Virus record (IMG/VR): IMGVR_UViG_3300049893_001072 | Location: 1-20,862 of that record | DNA from: a virus | Strand: one strand, 5' to 3' | DNA length: 20,862 bases | Part shown: piece after piece, positions 7,286-13,641 of the stretch | Layout: each line of letters opens with the position of its first letter | Position numbering within the stretch: the stretch's first letter is position 1 | Position numbers and translations under genes: made by a program | Notes under the pieces: generated by a model | Seen by the model: the letters and a program-made list of their open reading frames with translations, nothing else | Told to the model about the DNA's origin: nothing | Databases searched by the model: none

Positions 7286-7470
7286 TTATTTATTTCGCAT
7301 GATTCATCAGGTTCACTTGCTTTAGCTTTCAAAGGACATCCGCATAAATTACAAACCCCGTAATAGTTATGCGTACATGATTTACATATACGTAAACGTC
7401 TGCGCATTAGTTTGAGCTCTCTGCCTACTATAAGATTAAACCAACCTCGTAAAATATGCCTAATATTCAT
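7279..7470 (-). CDS. Small cysteine-rich zinc-ribbon-like protein
   Basis: This 63-residue protein has a basic N-terminal helix (residues 1-26) followed by Cys29-x2-Cys32, Cys40-x2-Cys43-x-Cys45 and Cys58, and it ends in INKW. The paired CxxC motifs suggest one bound zinc ion. I associate short proteins with this spacing and a terminal KW with Bacteroidota phages, but not with a defined function. The gene overlaps both neighbours (11 bases upstream, 7 bases downstream) and lies between two glycosyltransferase-like genes and next to another small protein. An adaptor or nucleic-acid-binding role are both possible. Confidence 0.7.
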   Translation of the reverse strand: MNIRHILRGWFNLIVGRELKLMRRRLRICKSCTHNYYGVCNLCGCPLKAKASEPDESCEINKW

Positions 7471-7702
7471 TTAAATATTTTTTGACTTCATTCCAATATT
7501 GAAATATAGGTGCATCAGGATTACCATTACATGTTAACCACCAAGATTGTATAACCTCATCACAAACCTTTAAAGCACTTCTTTTAGCTGATTCTTTACT
7601 GGCTTTCTTAAATACATTACCCCAGTCCGCTGTTCCTTCCATCTCTGAGAACTCATAAAACGTTTCATAGAGTTCATCGGCTTTTTCTTTTGGTGTTTTC
7701 AT
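7460..7702 (-). CDS. Small helical phage protein, unknown function
   Basis: From the ATG at 7700-7702 this is 80 residues, beginning MKTPKEKADELYETFYEF, with a second helix SAKRSALKVCDEVIQ near residues 39-53 and a C-terminal WNEVKKYLNEY. The ATG is chosen over an upstream TTG because it forms a 4-base ATGA overlap with the preceding glycosyltransferase-like gene. Proteins starting TPKEKAxEL with a downstream AKRxALxxxDE helix are familiar to me as very common, uncharacterised small phage proteins of Bacteroidota. Its place inside the glycan cassette may be incidental. Confidence 0.7.
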   Translation of the reverse strand: MKTPKEKADELYETFYEFSEMEGTADWGNVFKKASKESAKRSALKVCDEVIQSWWLTCNGNPDAPIFQYWNEVKKYLNEY

Positions 7703-8358
7703 TGGCTTAATAAACAAACTGAATCACTAAATTTAATTACTTCTCCTGTTTCTAATCTTACTCCATCATGAGCAGCATAACAGAAGAATGTTTTATGTCC
7801 GGTTAATATTTTCATATTCAAATCATAAATTAAACAACTTGCTACGCTTTGGTCATGGCGGTGGTCATTCCATTTCCCATGATATAAATCAGTTAACCCT
7901 ATGTAGTCTTTTAAAAACTTCTGAGTAATGTCATGGTCTACATTAAAAGCCATACAACAGGCCATAATCATGTTGATATTCATGGCCTCCTGCCTGGTTA
8001 TACCAAAGTATTGAAGGCATTTGTCATTTGTCCACATCCCCAAACTATGACCGATGTTATTAAAAAAAGCATAACCATGCTGCGCAATATGGTCAAAAAG
8101 TGGGTGTATCGGTTTGATAGCAATAATCGGACTATCACACCATATAATTTGACTGTAACCAAGCTCAATCGCTTTCTTAATGGCATAGGATTTAAACTTA
8201 TAAGGTACCACTGAATGATGTTCACAGTTAATCTCTTTATAATCCGTAAACATTAACAGGTCTGCATCTGTATTGTCTTTTAAAGACTGTTCAAGGCGTT
8301 TTAACTTACGCTTATAATCTCCAGCTCCATCAGCAAAACTAACTATGCAACGCTTCAT
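7699..8358 (-). CDS. Glycosyltransferase-like protein with atypical CDS motif
   Basis: From the ATG at 8356-8358 the protein has 219 residues, starting MKRCIVSFADGAGDYKR. The frame extends further upstream (ATG at 8391, TTG at 8415), but those starts lie deeper inside the preceding gene and the conserved-looking core begins at the chosen ATG, which overlaps that gene by 20 bases. Key segments are FTDYKE, YKFKSYAIKKAIELGYSQIIWCDSPI and HRHDQSVASCL. The layout of a helix ending in IIWCDS at the expected metal-binding position, then a late HDQS, recalls small retaining-type sugar transferases of the GT8/GT32 fold, although the usual DxD is replaced by C-D-S. Donor and acceptor are unknown. It is embedded among other glycan genes, which supports the assignment. 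Confidence 0.65.
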   Translation of the reverse strand: MKRCIVSFADGAGDYKRKLKRLEQSLKDNTDADLLMFTDYKEINCEHHSVVPYKFKSYAIKKAIELGYSQIIWCDSPIIAIKPIHPLFDHIAQHGYAFFNNIGHSLGMWTNDKCLQYFGITRQEAMNINMIMACCMAFNVDHDITQKFLKDYIGLTDLYHGKWNDHRHDQSVASCLIYDLNMKILTGHKTFFCYAAHDGVRLETGEVIKFSDSVCLLSQ

Positions 8359-8941
8359 AGGCTTCTGATTTAGTAGTTCTGTTATATTCATGTAAAATAT
8401 TATCTGAATGCGCAAAGGTACGGCAGTTCTTTAATGCCTGTTTTATAAATCCTGTGTCTTCATCCCAATTAGCATCAGGGAAATTAACACCTTCCAATAC
8501 GCCACGCCTGAAGGCGCATACATGGTACGGCCTTCTGTTTATAATCCCTGGTTTAGCTTGGTCATCTAACTTTGTTTTGAAGTGCATCTTTACCACCATC
8601 CAGAAGTTATCAAACTTGGATATGTTATTGAAAGTGCATACATCTGCCCCTTTATTAGCAAGCCTTACCAAAGTTTCAACGTAATCCGGGCTTATATTGT
8701 CGTCATCATCAAGCCAACAAACATACTCACCTTTTGAAAGCTCTAAACCTTTCTGCCTTTTACGGCCTATTGAATCACCACCGTCTTTAAACTTAGGGCT
8801 GTTTACTTCTACTATTTCAATTTGTCCTAATGTCGGATGGTACTTTTGACAATAGTCTATTTGTGATTGGACTTTTGTCTTTAGCTTTTGAAAACTCTCT
8901 GAACGCTCAGGAATGGTAATCATTATAATACTCAGAATCAT
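8339..8941 (-). CDS. GT2-family glycosyltransferase (second of a paralogous pair)
   Basis: This 200-residue GT-A enzyme begins MILSIIMITIPERSE, has GRKRQKGLELSKGEYVCWL leading into LDDDD at residues 77-81, the metal/nucleotide-sugar binding motif, and a late WDEDTGF that supplies the acidic catalytic position of inverting GT2 enzymes. Its overall plan and the phrases TIPER and (W/Y)VC-x-(I/L)DDDD match the enzyme at 10156-10713, so the two are probably paralogues with different donor or acceptor use. It is shorter than many GT2 proteins and has no membrane segment, so it should act in the cytoplasm. The start overlaps the FkbM-type methyltransferase stop by 4 bases. Confidence 0.85.
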   Translation of the reverse strand: MILSIIMITIPERSESFQKLKTKVQSQIDYCQKYHPTLGQIEIVEVNSPKFKDGGDSIGRKRQKGLELSKGEYVCWLDDDDNISPDYVETLVRLANKGADVCTFNNISKFDNFWMVVKMHFKTKLDDQAKPGIINRRPYHVCAFRRGVLEGVNFPDANWDEDTGFIKQALKNCRTFAHSDNILHEYNRTTKSEAYEALHS

Positions 8942-9540
8942 TTAGCGTAAATTAAGTTTTCTGCACTCGTATAAATAACATTGAACCCATAAAGTATTCG
9001 GTCAAATTCTGACTTTACTTCTGGCTTACTATTCCACTCAGCACACACTAACTTTACATCTGTAAAGTCCATCTGTTTCATAATTTCAACTTCCATTCCT
9101 TCCACGTCAATACTTACAAAATCAAACTTCTTAAACTTTATCCTGTTTAAAAAAGTCTTATATCTGTAGCATTGAACCTCTACATCAGTATACTGTGTTG
9201 TTGACTTCCATCGGTTTGTTTCTTCAGGTATTAACGTACTCAATAAACCTGAATCAGATTTGCCTAAATGGGAACCGCTATCTTTAAGAATTACTTTGTC
9301 GTTAGTGGTTCCTAAAGCAAACGGATAACAGTAAACGTTTTTATTACCCTTGTAAAGCTCTTGTAATTTAACAAAAGCAGTTGGCGAAGGCTCAACACAT
9401 ACCCCACTCCATCCCTGCTCCGCCAATGCTCTTGTATTACTCAAGGTTATCCCGTCATTGCTTCCAATATCGAGAAACACACCTTTAAAATCTTTGAAGT
9501 AATCTTTAATTACTTGCTCTTCGTTATTCTGTGAATACAT
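8938..9540 (-). CDS. FkbM-family methyltransferase
   Basis: From the ATG at 9538-9540 this is a 200-residue class I SAM-dependent methyltransferase. It has an N-terminal SQNNEEQVI segment, the SAM-binding motif FLDIGSNDG at residues 22-30, VCVEPSP at 48-53 as the acidic motif II region, and SIDVEGME at 143-150, which is characteristic of FkbM enzymes. The family O-methylates sugars or small-molecule hydroxyls. The ATG is preferred over a TTG at 9552 because it forms a TAATG stop-start overlap with the TylF-like gene. Two different O-methyltransferases in succession beside glycosyltransferases suggest that a sugar in the built glycan is methylated at more than one position or step. Confidence 0.9.
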   Translation of the reverse strand: MYSQNNEEQVIKDYFKDFKGVFLDIGSNDGITLSNTRALAEQGWSGVCVEPSPTAFVKLQELYKGNKNVYCYPFALGTTNDKVILKDSGSHLGKSDSGLLSTLIPEETNRWKSTTQYTDVEVQCYRYKTFLNRIKFKKFDFVSIDVEGMEVEIMKQMDFTDVKLVCAEWNSKPEVKSEFDRILYGFNVIYTSAENLIYAK

Positions 9541-10178
9541 TATTTTTTCCAATAAGTTATACCATTATTTAAAACACATTGAGGTTGGTCATCATAAGCA
9601 TAGTTACCTAAATATTCATAAAATGCTTTCTTGCATCCGGCAAGATTCCAGTCATCTATAATCATAATACCGCCTTTTACTAACTGAGGGTAAAGATGTT
9701 CTAAACACACCTTAGTACTATCATAAAGGTCACCGTCTAACCTTAAAACAGCTATACCATTAGGCGCATCCCATAAAGGAACGGTGTGCTGAAACCATCC
9801 CTTGATTAAAGTGTAGTTTTCTAATCCCCATCGCTCAAAATTCTTTTCTACATCTTCAAATGAATGGACCGTAATGCCTGAGCTTTCTAAAACTCCATCC
9901 TTGCCTTTAACTTTCTTACTCATACCAGGCTGTTGGTCATCTTTAGGACCAGCCCACGGGATACCCTCAAATGAATCAAAACCGTAAGCATGACGGCCAG
10001 CGTAAGCCATAGCCGCTAGGTTGTTTCCGGTAGCTACTCCGCACTCTACAAAATCACCTTCAATATTATTATCAATTACATATTTAGCGCATTGATATGT
10101 TAATTCTATTGTCTGCCAAGTAGAATAATTAGGCTCAATGATTCTGCTAATCTGTTTATTTTTGGGTTCTGAAATCAT
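9540..10178 (-). CDS. TylF/MycF-type macrocin O-methyltransferase family protein
   Basis: This 212-residue protein has the TylF signature: EGDFVECGVATG at residues 40-51 (SAM-binding loop), YGFDSFEGIP at 65-74, RLDGDLYDST at 146-155 and IIDDW at 173-177, where the aspartates are the expected metal ligands. TylF enzymes methylate sugar hydroxyls in antibiotics, and relatives are common in surface-polysaccharide clusters. It overlaps the upstream GT2 gene by 23 bases and shares a stop-start junction with the FkbM gene. Length is slightly shorter than bacterial TylF proteins but all core motifs are present, so it should be active. The acceptor sugar cannot be named. Confidence 0.9.
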   Translation of the reverse strand: MISEPKNKQISRIIEPNYSTWQTIELTYQCAKYVIDNNIEGDFVECGVATGNNLAAMAYAGRHAYGFDSFEGIPWAGPKDDQQPGMSKKVKGKDGVLESSGITVHSFEDVEKNFERWGLENYTLIKGWFQHTVPLWDAPNGIAVLRLDGDLYDSTKVCLEHLYPQLVKGGIMIIDDWNLAGCKKAFYEYLGNYAYDDQPQCVLNNGITYWKK

Positions 10179-10713
10179 AATGATATAAATGCTTTGGAAT
10201 ATGTACGCTCGTTTTTATAAGGTTTAAATCTTTTATTCTTGTAGCCCATGCGAAATCTTCACCTTGCCAAACTTCAGGAAATCTAACCTGATTAGCTATT
10301 GATTTTCTAATAACCGCTAAGTGATTAGGATACCTGAAAAACATATACTTACCCTTCTCATGCCTTGCCTCGTATCTTTCACCTAACTTAATAACCCAGT
10401 CTACCCTATTCCTGCCGTTCTCAGTATACCAACCCTCAAAGGTTACGCAGTCAGGATTCGATTCTAAAGCCTTTAGGATGTCGTCAATATATGTAGGAGC
10501 TATCCAGTCATCGTCATCAATAAAACACACCCATGCCCCGGAAGATTGATTTATAAGGTCGTTTCTTTTCTTTCCTGTTGGCACATGCTTTGGCCGTGGG
10601 TCTATTAAAAACTCCACCGGCTTACCTTCCATTTGAGGCGTTAACAAATTACTCAACCTTTTGAGGTAATTTGCCCGCTCAGGAATGGTGCACGTGAGGA
10701 TTGATAATTTCAT
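10156..10713 (-). CDS. GT2-family glycosyltransferase
   Basis: This 185-residue protein starts MKLSILTCTIPERAN, has KKRNDLINQSSGAWVCFI leading into DDDD at residues 66-69, followed by Trp, as the sugar-nucleotide and metal motif, and WQGEDFAWATRI near residues 149-160, whose Glu-Asp pair matches the catalytic acid/base region of GT2 enzymes. No transmembrane helices follow, so it is a soluble short GT-A enzyme. The ATG overlaps the upstream stop by 4 bases. It is the clear counterpart of the enzyme at 8339-8941. Confidence 0.87.
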   Translation of the reverse strand: MKLSILTCTIPERANYLKRLSNLLTPQMEGKPVEFLIDPRPKHVPTGKKRNDLINQSSGAWVCFIDDDDWIAPTYIDDILKALESNPDCVTFEGWYTENGRNRVDWVIKLGERYEARHEKGKYMFFRYPNHLAVIRKSIANQVRFPEVWQGEDFAWATRIKDLNLIKTSVHIPKHLYHYDFRTQK

Positions 10714-11360
10714 AGCGGAAACCCTTGTAATCTTCTTTTCTCAAATAATCTTTCGCCCTGCTTCCAGTATCCTTCACTTTTCTTATATGTTTCATCCATT
10801 GGCGCTTTACCTACGCTAGGATGTTTATGTTCAAACTTTAAATGCCGTGCATATCGTAACCATCCGTTACGTTTTACAACCTCGTATAAGTCGCAATCAC
10901 AAAACATGCTTTTATAATCAGGATGCCAGAAATAACCCAAAGTATTGTAAAGTTCTTTTGACATTATAGGGATAGTCAATACCGGAACTTCAAACTTCTG
11001 TAAACAGTCATCAACCTTAATAAGAAATACTGAGCTTGGAATATGTGTTTTTATTTCGTGCTCTAATAGCTGTGCCCAATTATCAGGGCAATCAAAATCG
11101 TCACTAAGGTAAATAAGAACATCACCAGTAGCAAGTTTAGCCGCATGGTTGGTAGCCTGAACAACACAATCGTTATCGTTCATGGTAACCTTTAAATCCA
11201 TGCCGGTACTTAATTCTAAATAATCAAACTTCTTAGAATCGCTTGTGTCTAACGATAGTATCCACTCAACATCACCGCCTGATTTTTCAATCCATTTTTT
11301 AGCTGTTTGAATCGCTTGCTGTGGTCTGCCTCGGCTTGGATGGATTAAACTAAACCTCAT
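10710..11360 (-). CDS. Glycosyltransferase, GT-A fold, SDDFD motif
   Basis: From the ATG at 11358-11360 the protein has 216 residues, beginning MRFSLIHPSRGRP, a start typical of GT2-like proteins that bind a nucleotide sugar. It has ATNHAAKLATGDVLIYL leading into SDDFD at residues 86-90 as the metal-binding motif, and a histidine-containing segment FEHKHPS near the C-terminus. The ATG is chosen over a GTG at 11396 because it gives the 4-base ATGA overlap with the preceding gene that most genes here show. It lies first among the clear glycosyltransferases of the cassette after the DUF4422-like protein. The transferred sugar is unknown. Confidence 0.82.
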   Translation of the reverse strand: MRFSLIHPSRGRPQQAIQTAKKWIEKSGGDVEWILSLDTSDSKKFDYLELSTGMDLKVTMNDNDCVVQATNHAAKLATGDVLIYLSDDFDCPDNWAQLLEHEIKTHIPSSVFLIKVDDCLQKFEVPVLTIPIMSKELYNTLGYFWHPDYKSMFCDCDLYEVVKRNGWLRYARHLKFEHKHPSVGKAPMDETYKKSEGYWKQGERLFEKRRLQGFPL

Positions 11361-12010
11361 AAATATTCTACTTTCAAATTCTGCGTTTCTAACCACTGAC
11401 TAAAAAACCTTTCACAGATAAAAGGATGCATAGGGTAATAACCTACCCCCAAATCAATCTTAGCCTTATCTGTTAATGGTTCTCTTTTCAATTTTGTATA
11501 GTTTGCGTTCTGCCAACATAGTTTGTTTATCTCAGCATCATTTACCATAACATCCATGCATGGTATTAAAAACTCTGTCACATATTTCTTATAAATTTGT
11601 GACTTGGCTATAAAAGCATTTTGATACACCGGATATTTAGGTTCTTTGGGGATTATGTTTACCGCTTTTACCATAATTTTAGTGAGTAGCTCGGTAAAAC
11701 CAGGATGCCAAACCTCAGCGCCCGCTAACATCTTGTGAAATTTAGAACTGCGGCTGAAGGAAAGCACGTCATAATCCTCTTCAAGTACTTCCCTAGTTAA
11801 TTTTCTGATGTTTAACCGCATTTTTGAACGCAAAGCCCATGAAGTAACGGATATTTTATCGCAATCAGCCTCTAAAACCAGCTTTTTTATGACTGCATTC
11901 TCAAAAAATGGCGTTAGTTTGTCGTTAAAGTAAGGTATCGCAAATGGATACAGATGTGAAAGCTGTAAATCTCGGTAGTAAATCTGATAAAATTTTATTT
12001 CCTGAGCCAT
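11357..12010 (-). CDS. DUF4422-like putative glycosyltransferase
   Basis: This 217-residue protein has KFYQIYYRDLQLSHLYPF at residues 6-23 and a C-terminal pair of segments, NAFIAKSQIYKKYVTEFLIP (131-150) and HPFICERFFSQWLE (195-208), that parallel the conserved end of DUF4422 proteins, which occur in polysaccharide and glycan clusters. The parallel is from memory of the family pattern, not a search. No DxD motif stands out, so if it is a transferase its sugar-binding site is unusual; it could instead be an acceptor-recognition partner. It overlaps the small cysteine protein by 16 bases and the next glycosyltransferase by 4 bases. Confidence 0.5.
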   Translation of the reverse strand: MAQEIKFYQIYYRDLQLSHLYPFAIPYFNDKLTPFFENAVIKKLVLEADCDKISVTSWALRSKMRLNIRKLTREVLEEDYDVLSFSRSSKFHKMLAGAEVWHPGFTELLTKIMVKAVNIIPKEPKYPVYQNAFIAKSQIYKKYVTEFLIPCMDVMVNDAEINKLCWQNANYTKLKREPLTDKAKIDLGVGYYPMHPFICERFFSQWLETQNLKVEYL

Positions 12011-12168
12011 GCCAGCACTTTTCTATAACAGGAACCACATTTATACCCTACCTGTGTATCCCCCGTGCTATTTTTATAAGCATCAAACGCCTCAACCCAT
12101 ACAGGATGCTCTTTGAATGTACCTAAAACACCGTTATCTGATAGCTTTTTAAGTAATTCCGCCTTCAT
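11995..12168 (-). CDS. Small protein with CxxC motif, 57 aa
   Basis: A short ORF runs from the ATG at 12166-12168 to the TAA at 11995-11997. The protein begins MKAELLKKLSDNG, continues with FKEHPVWVEAFDAYKNSTG and ends with KCGSCYRKVLAWLRK, so it has a single CxxC close to the C-terminus. It overlaps the start of the DUF4422-like gene by 16 bases and lies 37 bases after the small membrane-protein gene. Amino-acid composition, dense coding context and consistent overlap argue for a real gene. I recall similar small CxxC phage proteins in Bacteroidota phages but no function. One CxxC alone could bind metal only as a dimer or with a partner. Confidence 0.65.
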   Translation of the reverse strand: MKAELLKKLSDNGVLGTFKEHPVWVEAFDAYKNSTGDTQVGYKCGSCYRKVLAWLRK

Positions 12169-12205
12169 GGCTGTAAATTTAAAAAAGTAATAACTATTTT
12201 AAAAA

Positions 12206-12403
12206 TTATTCCGGCCTTAATTTTAATTCATATTCAATCCGGATAATTTTCTTTTCGATATTGTCGGCTTTCTCGGCTACTCTTTTAATATCTGTTTTAA
12301 CCTCGTTGTAAGAGGTAACCATCAGGAAAGATGCCAATGAAATAGACCCATACATTATCCATTTCATGACTGTTGTTATATCTGTTCTCATTTCTGTGCT
12401 CAT
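12206..12403 (-). CDS. Small membrane-anchored coiled-coil protein, 65 aa
   Basis: This 65-residue protein has one predicted membrane helix at about residues 14-32 (KWIMYGSISLASFLMV) followed by a charged coiled coil (residues about 35-60, EVKTDIKRVAEKADNIEKK). This is the topology of some holin-accessory and spanin-like proteins, and of small anchors in phage operons. It sits between the fibre (4 bases apart) and the glycan cassette. It could recruit a glycan enzyme to the inner membrane or act in lysis; neither is supported beyond topology. Confidence 0.65.
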   Translation of the reverse strand: MSTEMRTDITTVMKWIMYGSISLASFLMVTSYNEVKTDIKRVAEKADNIEKKIIRIEYELKLRPE

Positions 12404-12407
12404 TGGT

Positions 12408-13586
12408 TTATGCTATTCTTATTGCCCTTATTGAAGTTGATTTATCAGAATTATTTGATACGTTGTTAGCCGTATTTAAACCCGTACCGTCCGAAACAAT
12501 ACAGTTACCAGTTTGAGTTGTAGCACCCCTTGCCCCCCTTAATTTATAAGTAGTAGTGGAAGCAGGTGTTACTATTGCTGATAGCGTTACATTACCCCAA
12601 GTTCTTACAGTTGCAGTACCGGCTACTATGTGCTGTGCACCTTCCGCTATCACTGTGTTTGCATTATCAGTTATTGCCGCTATTAAAACCGTTGCCGTGG
12701 TTGTTTGTGATGAGCCGTTTATTGTAGCTAATATCAACCACGTACCCGCAGCCAATGAAATGCTTGCCCCTGTAATATCCGCATAAGTAGCAGCCGATAA
12801 AGTAGTTTCTGCTGTACAAAATGCCTGGGCTGTTGTTAAACTTATTGCCTTAGTTGTTGTTCCTGTTAATCCAAAACCATTAGTAATTACCGGCTCTTTA
12901 CCATCAAGAGTAGTTTGTAAATTGGTTATATCTGATATTGCGTGAGTATGTGTAGATGCCGCATAACTACCTGATGCCTGTTTACCATCTAAGGCAGTTT
13001 GAAGTCCTGTTACATCACTAATAGCGTGACTGTGTGTAGATGATGCCTTACCGTCTAATGTTGTTTGTAGGCTTGTTATATCGCTTATTACGTGACTATG
13101 AGTAGTAGGCGCATCACCTACATACATAAAATCCCCATCTGTTACGGCTGTATTAAATTGCGCCTTAGTGCCTGTTATGCCTACTATTGAGGTTTGGTCG
13201 CCTGTATTTGTTCCTGTGATAGCATCTAGTTTAGTCTCTTGGGCATCGGTCATAAACCTTTTATCAGTGCTATCAGTTTGGTTTGCCGTTGTATTTAAAC
13301 CTAAGTTAGTTCTTGCCGTTGATGCATTAGTTAAGTCTGATAAATTATTACTTGAAAGTAAATCACCACCACCGGCAAGAGTAGCAAATTCAAGAGCGTT
13401 AGAACCTGCGTTTACCTTAACAAACTTACCAGCCTGACCTGAGAAACTTGATGGAGTATCAGTAAGAGCTAAAAAAGTAGTAGCACCTGATGAACCACCA
13501 CTTGTATTAATAATGGTAGTGGTTTTCTTAGATGCAGCTCTTTTAATCTTTTTATTTAAACTCCTATATGCTTTTTTAAAGTCCAT
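12408..13586 (-). CDS. Tail fibre with His-x-His repeats and C1q-like head domain
   Basis: This 392-residue fibre has a basic N-terminal helix (residues 1-25), a Gly/Ser linker, a shaft containing NLSDLTNASTARTNLGL, and three near-identical repeats of the type HSHAISDVTGLQTALDGK at residues 163-180, 185-202 and 213-230. His-x-His in trimeric fibre shafts can bind metal ions along the axis. The C-terminal 140 residues (ATYADITGASISLAAGTWL, TTTYKLRGARGAT, DKSTSIRAIRI) resemble the C1q/TNF-like beta head found at the tips of Bacteroidota prophage fibres and are the likely receptor-binding part. The first codon is immediately preceded by the U-tract of a terminator, so expression may depend on read-through. 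The same architecture is seen in outline at 2381-3736. Confidence 0.85.
   Translation of the reverse strand: MDFKKAYRSLNKKIKRAASKKTTTIINTSGGSSGATTFLALTDTPSSFSGQAGKFVKVNAGSNALEFATLAGGGDLLSSNNLSDLTNASTARTNLGLNTTANQTDSTDKRFMTDAQETKLDAITGTNTGDQTSIVGITGTKAQFNTAVTDGDFMYVGDAPTTHSHVISDITSLQTTLDGKASSTHSHAISDVTGLQTALDGKQASGSYAASTHTHAISDITNLQTTLDGKEPVITNGFGLTGTTTKAISLTTAQAFCTAETTLSAATYADITGASISLAAGTWLILATINGSSQTTTATVLIAAITDNANTVIAEGAQHIVAGTATVRTWGNVTLSAIVTPASTTTYKLRGARGATTQTGNCIVSDGTGLNTANNVSNNSDKSTSIRAIRIA
12897..13100 (-). repeat. Three in-frame His-x-His repeats in the fibre gene
   Basis: The coding stretch holds three copies at 13047-13100, 12981-13034 and 12897-12950, each 54 bases, encoding HSHVISDITSLQTTLDGK-type units. 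Spacer lengths between them differ (12 and 30 bases). Such repeats can change in number by slippage or recombination and thereby change fibre length. Confidence 0.85.
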
Positions 13587-13616
13587 AAAAAAAGGTGAGG
13601 TTTTACCCCCACCTCT
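13587..13616 (-). terminator. Intrinsic terminator abutting the fibre start codon
   Basis: Read on the minus strand, an AGGTGGGG-type arm (13607-13614) pairs with CCTCACCT (13593-13600) around a loop of 6 bases, with one mismatch, followed directly by seven T residues (13587-13593). The T-run touches the ATG of the fibre at 13584-13586. It lies 26 bases after the stop codon of the tail tube candidate. The GC-rich stem plus uninterrupted T-tract is the textbook rho-independent form. It would lower expression of all downstream genes relative to capsid and tube genes. Confidence 0.75.
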
Positions 13617-13641
13617 CCAAACTTAAACCTATGAAAAAATA

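Noticed and set aside
12169-12205. Possible terminator in the AT-rich 37-base gap after the membrane protein
   Set aside because: No GC-containing stem can be drawn; the T-run alone is insufficient.
13168-13437. Plus-strand open frames within structural and cassette genes, such as this one
   Set aside because: They lie opposite well-supported minus-strand genes, have no recognisable protein features and are low-complexity shadows of repetitive fibre sequence.
13618-13625. A TAnnTTTG-like -7 box (TAAGTTTG on the minus strand) before the fibre gene
   Set aside because: It matches the Bacteroidota -7 consensus but no TTTG-type -33 element lies at the right distance, and transcription would begin inside the terminator hairpin.
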